A stretch of 64,000 nt of DNA from Sediminibacterium magnilacihabitans (GTDB lineage: Bacteria; Bacteroidota; Bacteroidia; Chitinophagales; Chitinophagaceae), in NCBI GenBank assembly GCA_002973575.1, contig PVEQ01000013.1, positions 1 to 64,000 of the forward strand. The letters run 5' to 3'. This document shows, piece by piece, positions 1 through 7,841 of the stretch. How positions within the stretch are numbered: the first letter of the stretch is position 1; each line of letters opens with the position of its first letter. Position numbers and translations under genes: made by a program. Below the pieces are notes generated by a model that made no database searches, was not told the origin of the DNA, and worked only from the letters and a program-made list of their open reading frames with translations.

Positions 1-177
1 TCAACCCAGGATGGGCGTGAACTCAGAAGATATAGAAACCGATGGAAAGTGGAAAGACTTTTTGCCTGGATTCAACAGTTCCGCCGATGTCAAACGAGAT
101 ATGATTATCACGAGCAAAACTTTTTAGGGTTTGTTCAACTGGCTTGCATCGTTATCCTTTTAAGAAATTACTTTTGA
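1..177 (+). CDS. IS5-family transposase, C-terminal fragment (5' end outside window)
   Basis: Open from the window edge to a TGA at 175-177. The translation contains [15 protein letters not shown], then [13 protein letters not shown], then [19 protein letters not shown] at the C-terminus. This is the characteristic tail of IS5-type DDE transposases: the catalytic Glu sits in the [10 protein letters not shown] block, followed by an aromatic-rich region and the FLGF...ILLR ending. The protein catalyses cut-and-paste transposition of its element. Whether the upstream part is intact cannot be seen. It lies tail to tail with the toxin fragment at 152-250, which it appears to have interrupted. Confidence 0.8.
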   Translation, partial: STQDGRELRRYRNRWKVERLFAWIQQFRRCQTRYDYHEQNFLGFVQLACIVILLRNYF

Positions 178-186
178 GATAAGCTC
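1..186 (+). mobile_element. 3' end of an IS5-family insertion sequence
   Basis: Frame 1 reads through positions 1-177 as the C-terminal 58 residues of a DDE transposase (see the next entry). The native toxin reading frame on the other strand stops making sense at about position 186, where the leftward-read sequence begins GAGCTTATCTC, a typical IS5-group terminal sequence, next to a TAG/CTAG that could be the target duplication. The exact end is inferred from where the PIN toxin homology breaks. The rest of the element and its other inverted repeat lie left of the window. Confidence 0.7.
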
Positions 187-250
187 TAGTTAGCAAAAAG
201 CTTATCCACAGATTGGTATCGAGAATAATTTTATCTCTTTTGCTTGGCAT
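152..250 (-). pseudogene. PIN-domain toxin, truncated after about 21 residues by the IS element
   Basis: An ATG at 250-248 starts a 32-codon frame overlapping the antitoxin gene by 20 bases. It opens MPSKRDKIILDTNLWISFL, the classic first strand of the VapC-like PIN RNase family; Asp11 is the first metal-binding acidic residue and the DTNLWISF block is typical of Bacteroidota PIN toxins. After about residue 21 the homology stops and the frame runs into IS sequence, ending at a TAA at 152-154. The other PIN acidic residues are missing, so this copy cannot be a working nuclease. Residues 22-32 are IS-derived and not native. The rest of the toxin may lie beyond the IS, outside the window. Confidence 0.75.
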
Positions 251-455
251 ATTGCTTGGCTCTAACCGATTCTACTTCTTTCGTAATATCTTCCAGTGAT
301 GGAACGGTTTTATGTGCTTTTTTGCGTATCTTTTTTACAATAGCTAAAAAACCATCGTCTGACATTTCCTTGATCGAAATCAATTTCATATCAGCAAGAT
401 CTTGTAAAAGTTTGCCTGCTTTCGGGTTCAATATGTCCACTTGCACTGTGCTCAT
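231..455 (-). CDS. Antitoxin-like protein of a PIN toxin-antitoxin pair
   Basis: 74 residues beginning MSTVQVDILNPKAGKLLQDL, with a charged C-terminal half containing a VPSLEDITKEVE segment and a basic tail. Small proteins of this form are found upstream of PIN toxin genes in Bacteroidota, and here its 3' end overlaps the truncated PIN toxin start by 20 bases, the usual translationally coupled arrangement. The family role is to bind and inhibit the toxin and often to repress the operon; that is inferred from context and general resemblance rather than a clear DNA-binding motif. With the partner toxin cut off by an IS5-type insertion, this is probably an orphan. Confidence 0.65.
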   Translation of the reverse strand: MSTVQVDILNPKAGKLLQDLADMKLISIKEMSDDGFLAIVKKIRKKAHKTVPSLEDITKEVESVRAKQYAKQKR

Positions 456-492
456 AATTCAAATTTAATGTATTTTATCCTTTCATCTTCCA

Positions 493-1176
493 CTATTGTC
501 TGCAAAATTTGGTGAAATCAATACTTCTTCTGCGACTGAACCCCAAGTATTGATACAACCGGATGGCCCTTTCATTGCTTTGGGCTACATGCAAGAATGG
601 AACGATGCCTTGTTCCAGGTTTTTATTAGATACAAATGCTACCAGTTGTTTTGCAAAACCACGGCCGGCAAAATCAGGATGTGTAACAACAGCACTGATT
701 TCTGTAAATCCATCCATTCGCATCCGTTCACCGGTAACTGCAACCAGGCGGCCTTCAAACCGGATACCGAAATAATCTCCCATCAGACGGGTGTTATGTT
801 TATAGTAACCTGGTTGCACTAAGTTGATCAGTTCGTACACCTCATCTTCATTGGCTTCGCCTAAAGGTATTATGGTTTCAGTAATAGGTGCAGGGATATG
901 GGCACTACAAACCATTTGTTCGCACGCCAATCTTGTCAGTAATGAGTAATGCGCAGGTAGCTGTGGCAGATCACCGATGATGAAAAAGGGTTCATGCTGT
1001 TGAATCAGTTGATCAAACTGATCTTGCACACTTTCATTTCCAGTCTGATACGCTGTAAAGGCAACCACATCTGGCCGGTATCTTTTCACGACTGTATTGC
1101 CTATCGCAAATGCTGCATGCGTTTCTGTAAGCGCATACCAGGCAGGGTTATCTAGCTTATGGTATTCCTTGCTCAT
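493..1176 (-). CDS. GNAT-family N-acetyltransferase (FR47-like)
   Basis: 227 residues. The C-terminal half (about 115-225) has the GNAT fold signature: the EISAVVTHPDFAGRGFAKQL block is motif A, with the R/Q-x-x-G-x-G/A acetyl-CoA pyrophosphate loop represented by GRGFAK, followed by FLHVAQSNERAIRLYQYLGF, the motif B Asn/Tyr region. The N-terminal 110 residues are a poorly conserved substrate-side domain. It should transfer an acetyl group from acetyl-CoA to an unknown amine in the cytoplasm. It stands alone, divergent from the VanZ-like gene. Confidence 0.8.
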   Translation of the reverse strand: MSKEYHKLDNPAWYALTETHAAFAIGNTVVKRYRPDVVAFTAYQTGNESVQDQFDQLIQQHEPFFIIGDLPQLPAHYSLLTRLACEQMVCSAHIPAPITETIIPLGEANEDEVYELINLVQPGYYKHNTRLMGDYFGIRFEGRLVAVTGERMRMDGFTEISAVVTHPDFAGRGFAKQLVAFVSNKNLEQGIVPFLHVAQSNERAIRLYQYLGFSRRRSIDFTKFCRQ

Positions 1177-1241
1177 CTATTCAGATAACAAGTTAGCACA
1201 TTTTCAAAATTGCATGAATCCCTTATTAACTTTACCATTGT

Positions 1242-1685
1242 ATGTCCGGCGTTTATCATTGGTTCACCAGGTTATCGGTCAGGCACAAAACTTTACTGTT
1301 ACTGGCTATAGGCTTGCTGTTGGCCGGATTGATCAATTATTATCTTTTTCAACCACGAATACTGATCCTCGAACCATTCCATCCTGTTCGAAGGTCATTG
1401 AATGATCATTCTTTTTTACAGCTGTTTTTAATTGGCTACTTTTCCGATGCTGCATGGTGCAGCGCGCTGATGCTGGTAACCGTTGTACTTTCCGAACACA
1501 GGGTATTGTATTTCAGGAATAAATTGCTTATCTTCCTATTGCCATTCGCCATAGAAGCAGCACAGGGGTTCGGATTGCTCAAAGGAACATTTGACTGGTA
1601 CGACCTCCTCACTTACGGATCAGTGGAATGCGCATCCATTATCCTTTTCCCAAGTCTAATATTCCCCCTGTATGAAAAGAAATAA
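1242..1685 (+). CDS. VanZ-like membrane protein
   Basis: 147 residues with about four hydrophobic segments (about 17-37, 62-82, 94-108, 127-143). The motif FDWYDLLTYGSVECASI resembles the conserved D(W/Y)-D-L-L-N-x-x-G region of VanZ-like integral membrane proteins, a family named after the teicoplanin-resistance accessory protein but mostly of unknown function. Its last 14 bases overlap the start of the secreted protein gene at 1672, so the two are probably translationally coupled. No antibiotic-resistance genes are nearby, so a resistance role is not suggested. Confidence 0.6.
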   Translation: MSGVYHWFTRLSVRHKTLLLLAIGLLLAGLINYYLFQPRILILEPFHPVRRSLNDHSFLQLFLIGYFSDAAWCSALMLVTVVLSEHRVLYFRNKLLIFLLPFAIEAAQGFGLLKGTFDWYDLLTYGSVECASIILFPSLIFPLYEKK

Positions 1686-2169
1686 AGCAGACCTGCTGTC
1701 GTTTACCATTGTATTGACTTTTCTGTTGATGGCGGTTGCCAGCGCGCCTCCTCGCCAAACTTATCATTCCAAACCCCAGCCTTGCACCAAACACCAACCC
1801 ATCAATTATAGCCCCGTGTTGGTGAAAGTCAACATCACTGGCAGTTATAACATGAAGGATATAACAGAGGTACAACGCATACGACCCACCCTCGTACTGG
1901 ACGATCTCAACATTGCAAATTATTCCAAGTACAAACTGGCCGATGGCGTTACACCCAACCTCAACCTGTACATTACGCTCAACAATGATAACTACGGGCA
2001 CTATGGCGCTTCCGTAACCGCTTATGTGTATGATGGTGATTTTAACTTTACCATCAATACCGATTATGTGACCCTGGAAAAACTCTATTCCGATATTGCC
2101 TATAAGATCAATGGCTATGTCACCGGGGGATGGTGTAAGAATTGCCCTAGCCCTTGTGTAGTTAACTGA
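1672..2169 (+). CDS. Secreted protein of unknown function
   Basis: 165 residues. Residues 1-25 form a signal peptide (basic start MKRNK, hydrophobic core, ASA cleavage region). The mature part is rich in Asn, Tyr and Thr with alternating beta-like patterns, has one Cys near residue 38 and three near the C-terminus (the WCKNCPSPC stretch), suggesting disulfides. I do not recognise the family. The start codon lies inside the end of the VanZ-like gene (ATGAAAAGAAATAA overlap), so the two are co-expressed. Confidence 0.6.
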   Translation: MKRNKADLLSFTIVLTFLLMAVASAPPRQTYHSKPQPCTKHQPINYSPVLVKVNITGSYNMKDITEVQRIRPTLVLDDLNIANYSKYKLADGVTPNLNLYITLNNDNYGHYGASVTAYVYDGDFNFTINTDYVTLEKLYSDIAYKINGYVTGGWCKNCPSPCVVN

Positions 2170-2264
2170 TCATCAGAGCCTTGAATAACCCATCAAAATA
2201 ATGCTACCGTCATCACCTGGGCTTCATGAATAAAATCAGTATATTCATTTCATAAACCATCGCT

Positions 2265-2639
2265 ATGAAAAAAGTAAAAATCGCTTACTGGATCGTAACC
2301 GGAATCCTGTGCCTGATGATGACTTTCAGCGGCATAGTGAATGCCATGAGTACACCTGAATCAATTACATTATTCAAACACCTCGGCTATCCCAACTACC
2401 TCATTCCCTTCCTGGGTATTGCCAAATTGCTGGCAGTAGTTGCCATCTTGTTTCCAGGGTTTCCGCGACTCAAAGAGTGGGCCTATGCCGGTTTGATCAT
2501 TGACCTTACCGGAGCGCTTTACTCATCGATTTCCGTAGGTGATCCCGCATCGCAATGGAGCTTCATATTGATTGGACACCTGCTGGTATTCGCGTCTTAT
2601 ATTTTATATCACAAGAAGAAAGCGGTACCTGCCAGTTAA
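2265..2639 (+). CDS. DoxX-like family membrane protein
   Basis: 124 residues with four predicted membrane helices (about 6-27, 46-66, 73-93, 96-116). The order TGILCLMMTFSG / KHLGYPNYLIPFLGIAKLLAVVAILFPGFPRLKEWAYAG is characteristic of the DoxX-like group, small inner-membrane proteins linked to quinone or redox stress but without a firmly established reaction. It has its own start after a 95-base gap. Its TAA shares a 4-base TTAA overlap with the stop of the GlxA-type regulator on the other strand, so the two genes converge exactly tail to tail. Confidence 0.75.
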   Translation: MKKVKIAYWIVTGILCLMMTFSGIVNAMSTPESITLFKHLGYPNYLIPFLGIAKLLAVVAILFPGFPRLKEWAYAGLIIDLTGALYSSISVGDPASQWSFILIGHLLVFASYILYHKKKAVPAS

Positions 2640-3616
2640 ACGGCGATCATTTCTTTATTGTACCGGTTGCGATAAGCCACCGGCGAAAGACCTGTTACCT
2701 TACGGAAAATGGTTCTGAAGGCTTTGGTATCGGAATAGCCTACTTCATACATGACTTCGTTGATGTTTTTGCGGCTGAGTTCAAAATCTTTCTTGGCTGC
2801 TTCTACTTTCACACGCTGGATGTATTCGGCAACCGTATTGCAGGTGGCTTTCTTGAAGCGTCGTTCAAAACTGCGGCGGCCTAATGAGAGCATAACAGCT
2901 AATTGGTCTACCGTTATTTTTTCCTGGAAATTGGCTTCGATGAATTCCTGCGCTTTTTTGATGGGCTCGTCTTCGTGTTCCTTCTGACCTCTGAACACTG
3001 TAAAAGGCGATTGTGTATTCTGGTATATCTCTATGAGGAAATATTTGGAAGCCATCACCGCCATCTGCCTGCTGGCATATTTTTCTGTCAGATAGATCAA
3101 CAGGTTCCAGTAAGATTTGGCGCCGCCGCTGGAGTAGATGCCATTTTCGTCGGTCACAATTTTATCATCCACCAGGTTCACCTGTGGGAACATATTCCTG
3201 AACTCTCTGGCGTACATCCAATGCGTAGAGCATTTTTTACCCTCCAGCAAACCGGTGGCAGCCAGGAGAAAAGCGCCGATACAAAGGCTGGCTACTTCAG
3301 CGCCTGCGCGATGTTGCTGCACAATCCAGGGTATGAAATCCTTGTTGATCTCAATGGCGTCTTTCATATCACCACTCAGCGCCGGGATAATGACAAGGTC
3401 TGTCTTTTTCACTTCATCCAACAAGGCATCGGTGTTTACTGTAAAAGAACCATCGTGCAGGGGAACCTTGCGGTCAAGGCCCACCAATTGTATCTTGTAC
3501 ATGGGCGGTTGCCGGGCCGACAGGAGAAAATCATTCAAAGATTGAAACAGGTGCCTGGGGTCGTCGACACTGCCTAATACGGCTCCGCGAGGTACGATAA
3601 TGGATATATGTTTCAT
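2636..3616 (-). CDS. GlxA-family transcriptional regulator (DJ-1/PfpI domain plus AraC-type HTH)
   Basis: 326 residues. Residues 1-200 form a DJ-1/PfpI class I glutamine-amidotransferase-like domain, with Cys in the nucleophile-elbow position of ASLCIGAFLLAATGLLEGK. Residues 225-320 carry two AraC helix-turn-helix units ending in the family signature VGYSDTKAFRTIFRKVTGLSPVAYR. Such GlxA-type proteins are cytoplasmic activators whose DJ-1 domain senses an unknown metabolite. It converges on the DoxX-like gene with overlapping stop codons; no clear target is visible, though the VOC gene is divergent to it. Confidence 0.88.
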   Translation of the reverse strand: MKHISIIVPRGAVLGSVDDPRHLFQSLNDFLLSARQPPMYKIQLVGLDRKVPLHDGSFTVNTDALLDEVKKTDLVIIPALSGDMKDAIEINKDFIPWIVQQHRAGAEVASLCIGAFLLAATGLLEGKKCSTHWMYAREFRNMFPQVNLVDDKIVTDENGIYSSGGAKSYWNLLIYLTEKYASRQMAVMASKYFLIEIYQNTQSPFTVFRGQKEHEDEPIKKAQEFIEANFQEKITVDQLAVMLSLGRRSFERRFKKATCNTVAEYIQRVKVEAAKKDFELSRKNINEVMYEVGYSDTKAFRTIFRKVTGLSPVAYRNRYNKEMIAV

Positions 3617-3783
3617 CCGTTGTCTTTTATTTTATTTTGGTCGGATGGAACCTCGCAATGACATCCCGCTAAATGTAAGATAATGATCATGCTCGGTTTC
3701 ATGTTATAAAGATACAAAAATCGGTGTCGCAATCAACCCCATAGATTGCCGTATTACCACCACTTTTCTCTGGAAAAGCCTGT

Positions 3784-3791
3784 TAGCTTTG
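3784..3791 (+). promoter_or_regulatory. Putative -7 promoter element (TAnnTTTG) of the VOC gene
   Basis: TAGCTTTG matches the Bacteroidota sigma-ABfr -7 consensus TAnnTTTG at all fixed positions and ends 35 bases before the ATG at 3827. The upstream -33 element is weak (only a T-rich stretch near 3763-3767). If correct, transcription begins near 3797, which excludes the longer reading frame starting at 3746 and supports the 3827 start. Confidence 0.45.
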
Positions 3792-3826
3792 TGAAACTAT
3801 CAATCCTTAAAACAAAAATCATTGCC

Positions 3827-4267
3827 ATGCAACACATGAATCCTTACATCAACTTCAACGGCAATACCGAAGAAGCCTTCAATTTTTATAAATCTGTTTT
3901 CGGCGGTGAATTCGCCTTCGTACAGCGTTTCAAAGACGTGAAAGACCAGCCCGGCTGCTCCAATGTTCCCGAGCAGGACATGAACAAGATCATGCACATT
4001 GCACTGCCCATCGGTAAAAGCGGTATGCTCATGGCAACAGATGTACTTACTTCAATGGGCCAGCCGGAGGTTACAGGCAATAATATTTCTATTGCGTTGA
4101 GTCCGGATAGCAAAGCAGAAGCCGATAAGGTTTTCAGCGGCCTTTCTGCAGGCGGACAGGTAATTGTGCCGATGAGTGATATGTTCTGGGGCGCTTATTT
4201 TGGCATGTTTATAGACAAGTTCGGTATCCAGTGGATGCTCAATTTCGATCATAAAGTCAATGGATAA
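3827..4267 (+). CDS. VOC-superfamily (PhnB-like / glyoxalase-fold) protein
   Basis: 146 residues from the chosen ATG at 3827; the frame is open back to 3746, but homology begins at MNPYINFNGNTEEAFNFYKSVF, the standard N-terminus of the PhnB / 3-demethylubiquinone-like VOC group, and a promoter element lies at 3784-3791. The fold is two beta-alpha-beta-beta-beta modules; the C-terminal MFWGAYFGMFIDKFGIQWMLN is the typical second module. The reaction is unknown; many members are uncharacterised and lack the full glyoxalase I metal set. Its TAA overlaps the ATG of the following small gene by one base. Confidence 0.85.
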   Translation: MQHMNPYINFNGNTEEAFNFYKSVFGGEFAFVQRFKDVKDQPGCSNVPEQDMNKIMHIALPIGKSGMLMATDVLTSMGQPEVTGNNISIALSPDSKAEADKVFSGLSAGGQVIVPMSDMFWGAYFGMFIDKFGIQWMLNFDHKVNG

Positions 4268-4476
4268 TGGTGGAAGTTTTTAAAACGAATGTTGTGAAGC
4301 AGGAGCAGGCCCGTCAATTGCTGGGCCTGCTCCTGCAACGTTTTCCTTCAAGCAAGATCAATTTCGACCTGGAGGATTGCGATAAGATACTGCGCTTGGA
4401 AGGGCACGATTTCATCGTTGATGATGTGATGCGCCTGGTCAGGAGGGAAGGTTTTGCCTGCTCGGTGTTGGATTAA
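4267..4476 (+). CDS. Small protein of unknown function, coupled to the VOC gene
   Basis: 69 residues, starting in a TAATG overlap with the VOC stop codon. The sequence VKQEQARQLLGLLLQRFPSSKINFDLEDCDKILRLEG...VMRLVRREGFACSVLD (abridged) resembles the small alpha/beta heavy-metal-associated-like fold seen in hypothetical Bacteroidota proteins, but without a CxxC metal site. No function is assigned. Its last 38 bases overlap the convergent cytochrome c gene. Confidence 0.6.
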   Translation: MVEVFKTNVVKQEQARQLLGLLLQRFPSSKINFDLEDCDKILRLEGHDFIVDDVMRLVRREGFACSVLD

Positions 4477-5029
4477 GCTCATCTGATACAATATTTACAG
4501 TACCGGCTTTCATTTTACGGGCATAGGAGCGAATCTGTACTGCATATACCAACGCCTTCACCAACACCAGCACAGCACCGATGTAAACGATGAAGAAAGT
4601 GCCATCCTGCGAAGAAGGGGGCGTATAAGCTGCTCTCTTACGTCCGGGTTTGGCAAACGGCGCCTTGGCTTCTCCTTCCGACTTAGCGCTTTCCAATTTG
4701 ATATAAGCAACAACATGCTTGATGTCTTCTTCACTCAGATCGGGATGATCGGGCATGGTTACTTTATTGAACTTTTCAAATAAGGCCGTTGCGTCCTTAT
4801 CGCCTTTACGGATCATCCCCTGTGAAGAGTGTACGAAGCCAATGATCCACTCGATCGGGTGGCGCTGATCTACTCCTCCGAGAGAAGGGCCAACCACTAC
4901 CTTATTCACTGCATGGCAGGCGCCACAGCGTGCATTGAAGATCGTTTTACCATGATCGGTATCACCGGCTTTTGCTTGTTGCAGCCATCCGGCAAGACAG
5001 AACCATAAGAAGAAAGTTAGTCTTTTCAC
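4439..5029 (-). CDS. Membrane-anchored cytochrome c, oxidase operon
   Basis: 196 residues. Signal peptide 1-21 (cleavage near AKA), then a class I cytochrome c domain with heme site Cys35-Gly-Ala-Cys38-His39 and likely axial Met92 in TMPDHPDLSEED. A proline/basic linker leads to one membrane helix at about 145-168 and a short cytoplasmic tail, an unusual C-terminal anchor. It is the last gene of the ba3-oxidase operon, 11 bases after the SCO gene, so it probably brings electrons to the CuA site of subunit II. The 3' end overlaps the small gene on the other strand. Confidence 0.88.
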   Translation of the reverse strand: MKRLTFFLWFCLAGWLQQAKAGDTDHGKTIFNARCGACHAVNKVVVGPSLGGVDQRHPIEWIIGFVHSSQGMIRKGDKDATALFEKFNKVTMPDHPDLSEEDIKHVVAYIKLESAKSEGEAKAPFAKPGRKRAAYTPPSSQDGTFFIVYIGAVLVLVKALVYAVQIRSYARKMKAGTVNIVSDELNPTPSRQNLPS

Positions 5030-5040
5030 TTTTAGAACTT

Positions 5041-5682
5041 TTAATCTTGAACATTCAATTTTCTTATATCCGCAATCAGCTGTTGTACTTCTGCATCATC
5101 TGTTCCGGTATAATATCCCCGGATTCTTTTCTGCTGATCAATGAGTACCAGCTTTTCCGTATGAATAAAATCTGTTGGCCCGCCATCGCCATCTGTTGCC
5201 ACCACCATGAAACTGTTACGGGCCAGTTTATAGATATCTTTTTTACGCCCTGTTAGCAATTGCCAGTTACGGGTATCCAGACCGAAGCGGACAGCGTACT
5301 GTTTCAACGCTGTCGCGCTGTCGCGTTCCGGATCAACTGTAAAAGAGCAAAACAATAACCGGTTACTGGAGCGATAGTGTTCCTGTATTTTTTTCAAACT
5401 GGCGGTAAGTTTGGGGCAAATAGCCGGACAATGCGTGAAGAAAAAATCCACTACCACTACTTTGTCTTTCCACTCACCGGCCGACACCATATCCCCTTCC
5501 TGGTTCACCAGCCTGAAGTCTGCAATGGTATGCTGCCATTGCCTGCCTGCGCTGTCTGTTGCCGGTCCCAGTACCGGCAAAGTCTGAACCCTGCTCTCAT
5601 ACCAATCCATTCCCACCCAGGCGATTGCCGGTATTACAAAGACCAATATCACAAAAAACCATATCGTCTTTTTAGTTCTCAT
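5041..5682 (-). CDS. SCO1/SenC copper chaperone
   Basis: 213 residues with an N-terminal membrane anchor (about 7-26) and a periplasmic thioredoxin fold. The copper ligands are present: Cys85 and Cys89 in THCPAICP and His174 in DFIHTEKLVLID. SCO proteins deliver copper to, or reduce, the CuA centre of cytochrome oxidase subunit II. Its start overlaps the stop of the subunit I gene by 4 bases, and a CuA subunit is encoded two genes upstream, fitting that role. Confidence 0.93.
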   Translation of the reverse strand: MRTKKTIWFFVILVFVIPAIAWVGMDWYESRVQTLPVLGPATDSAGRQWQHTIADFRLVNQEGDMVSAGEWKDKVVVVDFFFTHCPAICPKLTASLKKIQEHYRSSNRLLFCSFTVDPERDSATALKQYAVRFGLDTRNWQLLTGRKKDIYKLARNSFMVVATDGDGGPTDFIHTEKLVLIDQQKRIRGYYTGTDDAEVQQLIADIRKLNVQD

Positions 5683-7382
5683 TTGTTGTCACTTGCAAGC
5701 GGTGTGGGGTTATCGATATTGAATCGGGGAGCGCCCGGTCCGCTGTTCTTATTAACATTGATCAAAGCAGGCGTATAAGCCAGTACCAATATGATGATCA
5801 TGGCAATGATCCAGGGTTTGAACTGGTCGAACAAAGGCACTCTTTTTTCATCGTGATAAGCTTCGCTTACCGGAATTTCCAGCGAGCCTGCTGCTTTTCT
5901 CTTCCGCAGAATGGTTCCGAAGAAAGCTATAATAAACAACATGCCGGCAGTGAACATTACAATGCCCCCCATCATGGCCAGTGTGGTCGTAGGAACCCAG
6001 TCGCTGCGGAATAATTCGCTCTTAGGGTTGAGATAACTGATGCCCAGGTTGGTCCTTCTTGGTTCTCCGCGCAACCCTCCCCAGCTCATACCGAAAGAAA
6101 AGACCAGCATACCCATCATCCACAAATAGGGAACGATGGTAACGATCTTACGCATGAATACCGGTTTTCCACTCATACCTGAATAGAGATACAGGCTCAT
6201 ACCCACAATAGCAAGGAATACCGGTCCGGCTACCGTCATGTGAAAATGCCCGGGTAACCATGCTGTATTGTGCACTACTGTATTCAGGGAATAAGAAGCA
6301 TTGATGATACCGGTAACGCCACCGAAAATAAAAAGGATGAGTCCGCATATAAAATAAGAGAACAGGAAATTGTTTTCATCGAACCAGGGTAGTTTTTTCA
6401 TCCATCCGAACAATCCTTTCGCGCCTCTTTGTCTTCCTGCATATTCCAGTGATGCTGCTAATGTAAACGCAGTGATGAAACTGGGAATAGTTACGCCATA
6501 GGTAAGCATTCCCTGGAAAAATTTAACTCCTTGTGTAATGGAAGGATCGCTGTATTGATGGTGCACACCTACGGGAACAGAGAAGAGCAGGAACAGGAAC
6601 AGCGCCATTCTGCCGGCCAGATCAGAGTAGAGCTTTCCGCCCGCCACTTTAGGCAAAATGGTATAGAACATGATATAAGCCGGTAACAACCAGAAATACA
6701 CCAGTGCGTGGCCAAAGAACCAGAACAGGGTCCTGGCGAGGGCCACATTTACAGTGGTTGTCCAGCCCAGCGACCAGGGTACCAGTAATACCAATACCTC
6801 ATATGCCACTGCCAGGGTGCACACAAACCAAATGGTGAAATTTATCAATGTACCGATAACAGCCAACGGCGTCTTGGTTTCGGCATGAACTTTCTTCCAT
6901 TGCGTGTACATCACGGCCCAGTTAAAAAAAGGCACCCAGGATCCTACGATGAGCAATGCCGTTCCGATATAAAACAAAGGATGCGCTTTCAATGGCGGGT
7001 AAAAAGTATACAATACCGATGCTTTTCCTGCCAGCATGGCCCAGGATGCCATCAACGTTCCGCCCAGCATCAGTGCAAAGCTGAACCACATTAATTTTTT
7101 ATTAGGCTCCTGTTTGAGGTAATAGGTCATGGTGGCGTGACCGAACGCTACTGCAAAAAAAGTTGTAAGCACAATGGCGTTGATCACACCATGCAGGGTC
7201 AGGCCCTGGTAATAACCCAGTTTGGCAAAAGAAGTGTCCTGTAACACACCGGCACGGTAAATGGTTTGCATCAGTCCGTGGTAGATACCAATGATCAGCA
7301 GCGCAACGGGGATGGACAATTCCAGGAAAATGATTCGTTTAAAAGTCTTTGATACTTGCATGACGTTGGTTTTACTTAGCAT
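5679..7382 (-). CDS. ba3-type cytochrome c oxidase subunit I
   Basis: 567 residues, about 13 membrane helices; reduces O2 to water and pumps protons. It follows the Thermus ba3 (B-family) pattern: low-spin heme ligands His64 and His381, high-spin heme ligand His379 (PGHFHM), CuB ligands His225, His274 and His275 (VHHQ), and Tyr229 in GHALVYFWLLP, the residue cross-linked to a CuB His in true O2 reductases. That Tyr argues against a nitric-oxide reductase. The listed start overlaps the subunit II stop by 11 bases; an ATG at 7361 (MQVSKTF) is equally possible. High-affinity oxidases of this type suit low oxygen. Confidence 0.95.
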   Translation of the reverse strand: MLSKTNVMQVSKTFKRIIFLELSIPVALLIIGIYHGLMQTIYRAGVLQDTSFAKLGYYQGLTLHGVINAIVLTTFFAVAFGHATMTYYLKQEPNKKLMWFSFALMLGGTLMASWAMLAGKASVLYTFYPPLKAHPLFYIGTALLIVGSWVPFFNWAVMYTQWKKVHAETKTPLAVIGTLINFTIWFVCTLAVAYEVLVLLVPWSLGWTTTVNVALARTLFWFFGHALVYFWLLPAYIMFYTILPKVAGGKLYSDLAGRMALFLFLLFSVPVGVHHQYSDPSITQGVKFFQGMLTYGVTIPSFITAFTLAASLEYAGRQRGAKGLFGWMKKLPWFDENNFLFSYFICGLILFIFGGVTGIINASYSLNTVVHNTAWLPGHFHMTVAGPVFLAIVGMSLYLYSGMSGKPVFMRKIVTIVPYLWMMGMLVFSFGMSWGGLRGEPRRTNLGISYLNPKSELFRSDWVPTTTLAMMGGIVMFTAGMLFIIAFFGTILRKRKAAGSLEIPVSEAYHDEKRVPLFDQFKPWIIAMIIILVLAYTPALINVNKNSGPGAPRFNIDNPTPLASDNK

Positions 7383-7830
7383 CGGGATAATTCACGTATA
7401 CCTGTGCGTGCATGTTCTGGTGTCCTACGCCACAATATTCATGGCATACGATATCATACACACCGGGTTTATCAAATTTGACAGTTGTTTTGTTGATGGA
7501 TCCGTATACTGCCATCATGTTCACATTCTTCTGTGCAATATTGAATCCATGCACTACGTCTTTGGACGTTACATAAAAATCCACTTCACTGCCCACAGGA
7601 ATGTATATCTCAGCCGGCTGGAACTGCCACATGGAAGCCACGCTGAAAACCTGGTAGGTCTTATCGTCCAGCTTATTCACTTTGGGTTCTGCATATGCTT
7701 TATCATAAGGCAGGCATTCGGGTACATTACTCTTATATTTTTTCATAGCATAGAGCAATGAAAAAACAAAGAGGCCCATGACTGCCATGGAAGAGAAGAT
7801 GATACGCTTTTCTATTTTGTCTATGGCCAT
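7372..7830 (-). CDS. ba3-type cytochrome c oxidase subunit II (CuA)
   Basis: 152 residues: one N-terminal membrane helix (about 9-29) and a periplasmic cupredoxin domain. All CuA ligands are visible: His94, Cys129, Glu131, Cys133, His137 and Met140 in the block CHEYCGVGHQNMHAQ. The short form with a single helix is typical of ba3-type rather than aa3-type oxidases. It accepts electrons from cytochrome c and passes them to subunit I. It lies 11 bases after the small subunit IIa gene. Confidence 0.95.
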   Translation of the reverse strand: MAIDKIEKRIIFSSMAVMGLFVFSLLYAMKKYKSNVPECLPYDKAYAEPKVNKLDDKTYQVFSVASMWQFQPAEIYIPVGSEVDFYVTSKDVVHGFNIAQKNVNMMAVYGSINKTTVKFDKPGVYDIVCHEYCGVGHQNMHAQVYVNYPDAK

Positions 7831-7841
7831 GGCTATTGATT

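Noticed and set aside
1242-1685. VanZ-like gene as an antibiotic-resistance determinant
   Set aside because: There are no vanHAX or sensor genes nearby, and VanZ-like proteins are widespread with unrelated or unknown roles.
3746-3826. Upstream extension of the VOC gene
   Set aside because: Family homology starts at 3827-3836 and a TAnnTTTG element at 3784-3791 would lie inside the extended gene.
5679-7382. Nitric-oxide reductase instead of an O2-reducing oxidase, suggested by the nearby ric gene
   Set aside because: Tyr229 of the GHALVY motif and the full CuB His set are those of O2 reductases of the ba3 type; NO reductases of this family lack the cross-linked Tyr.
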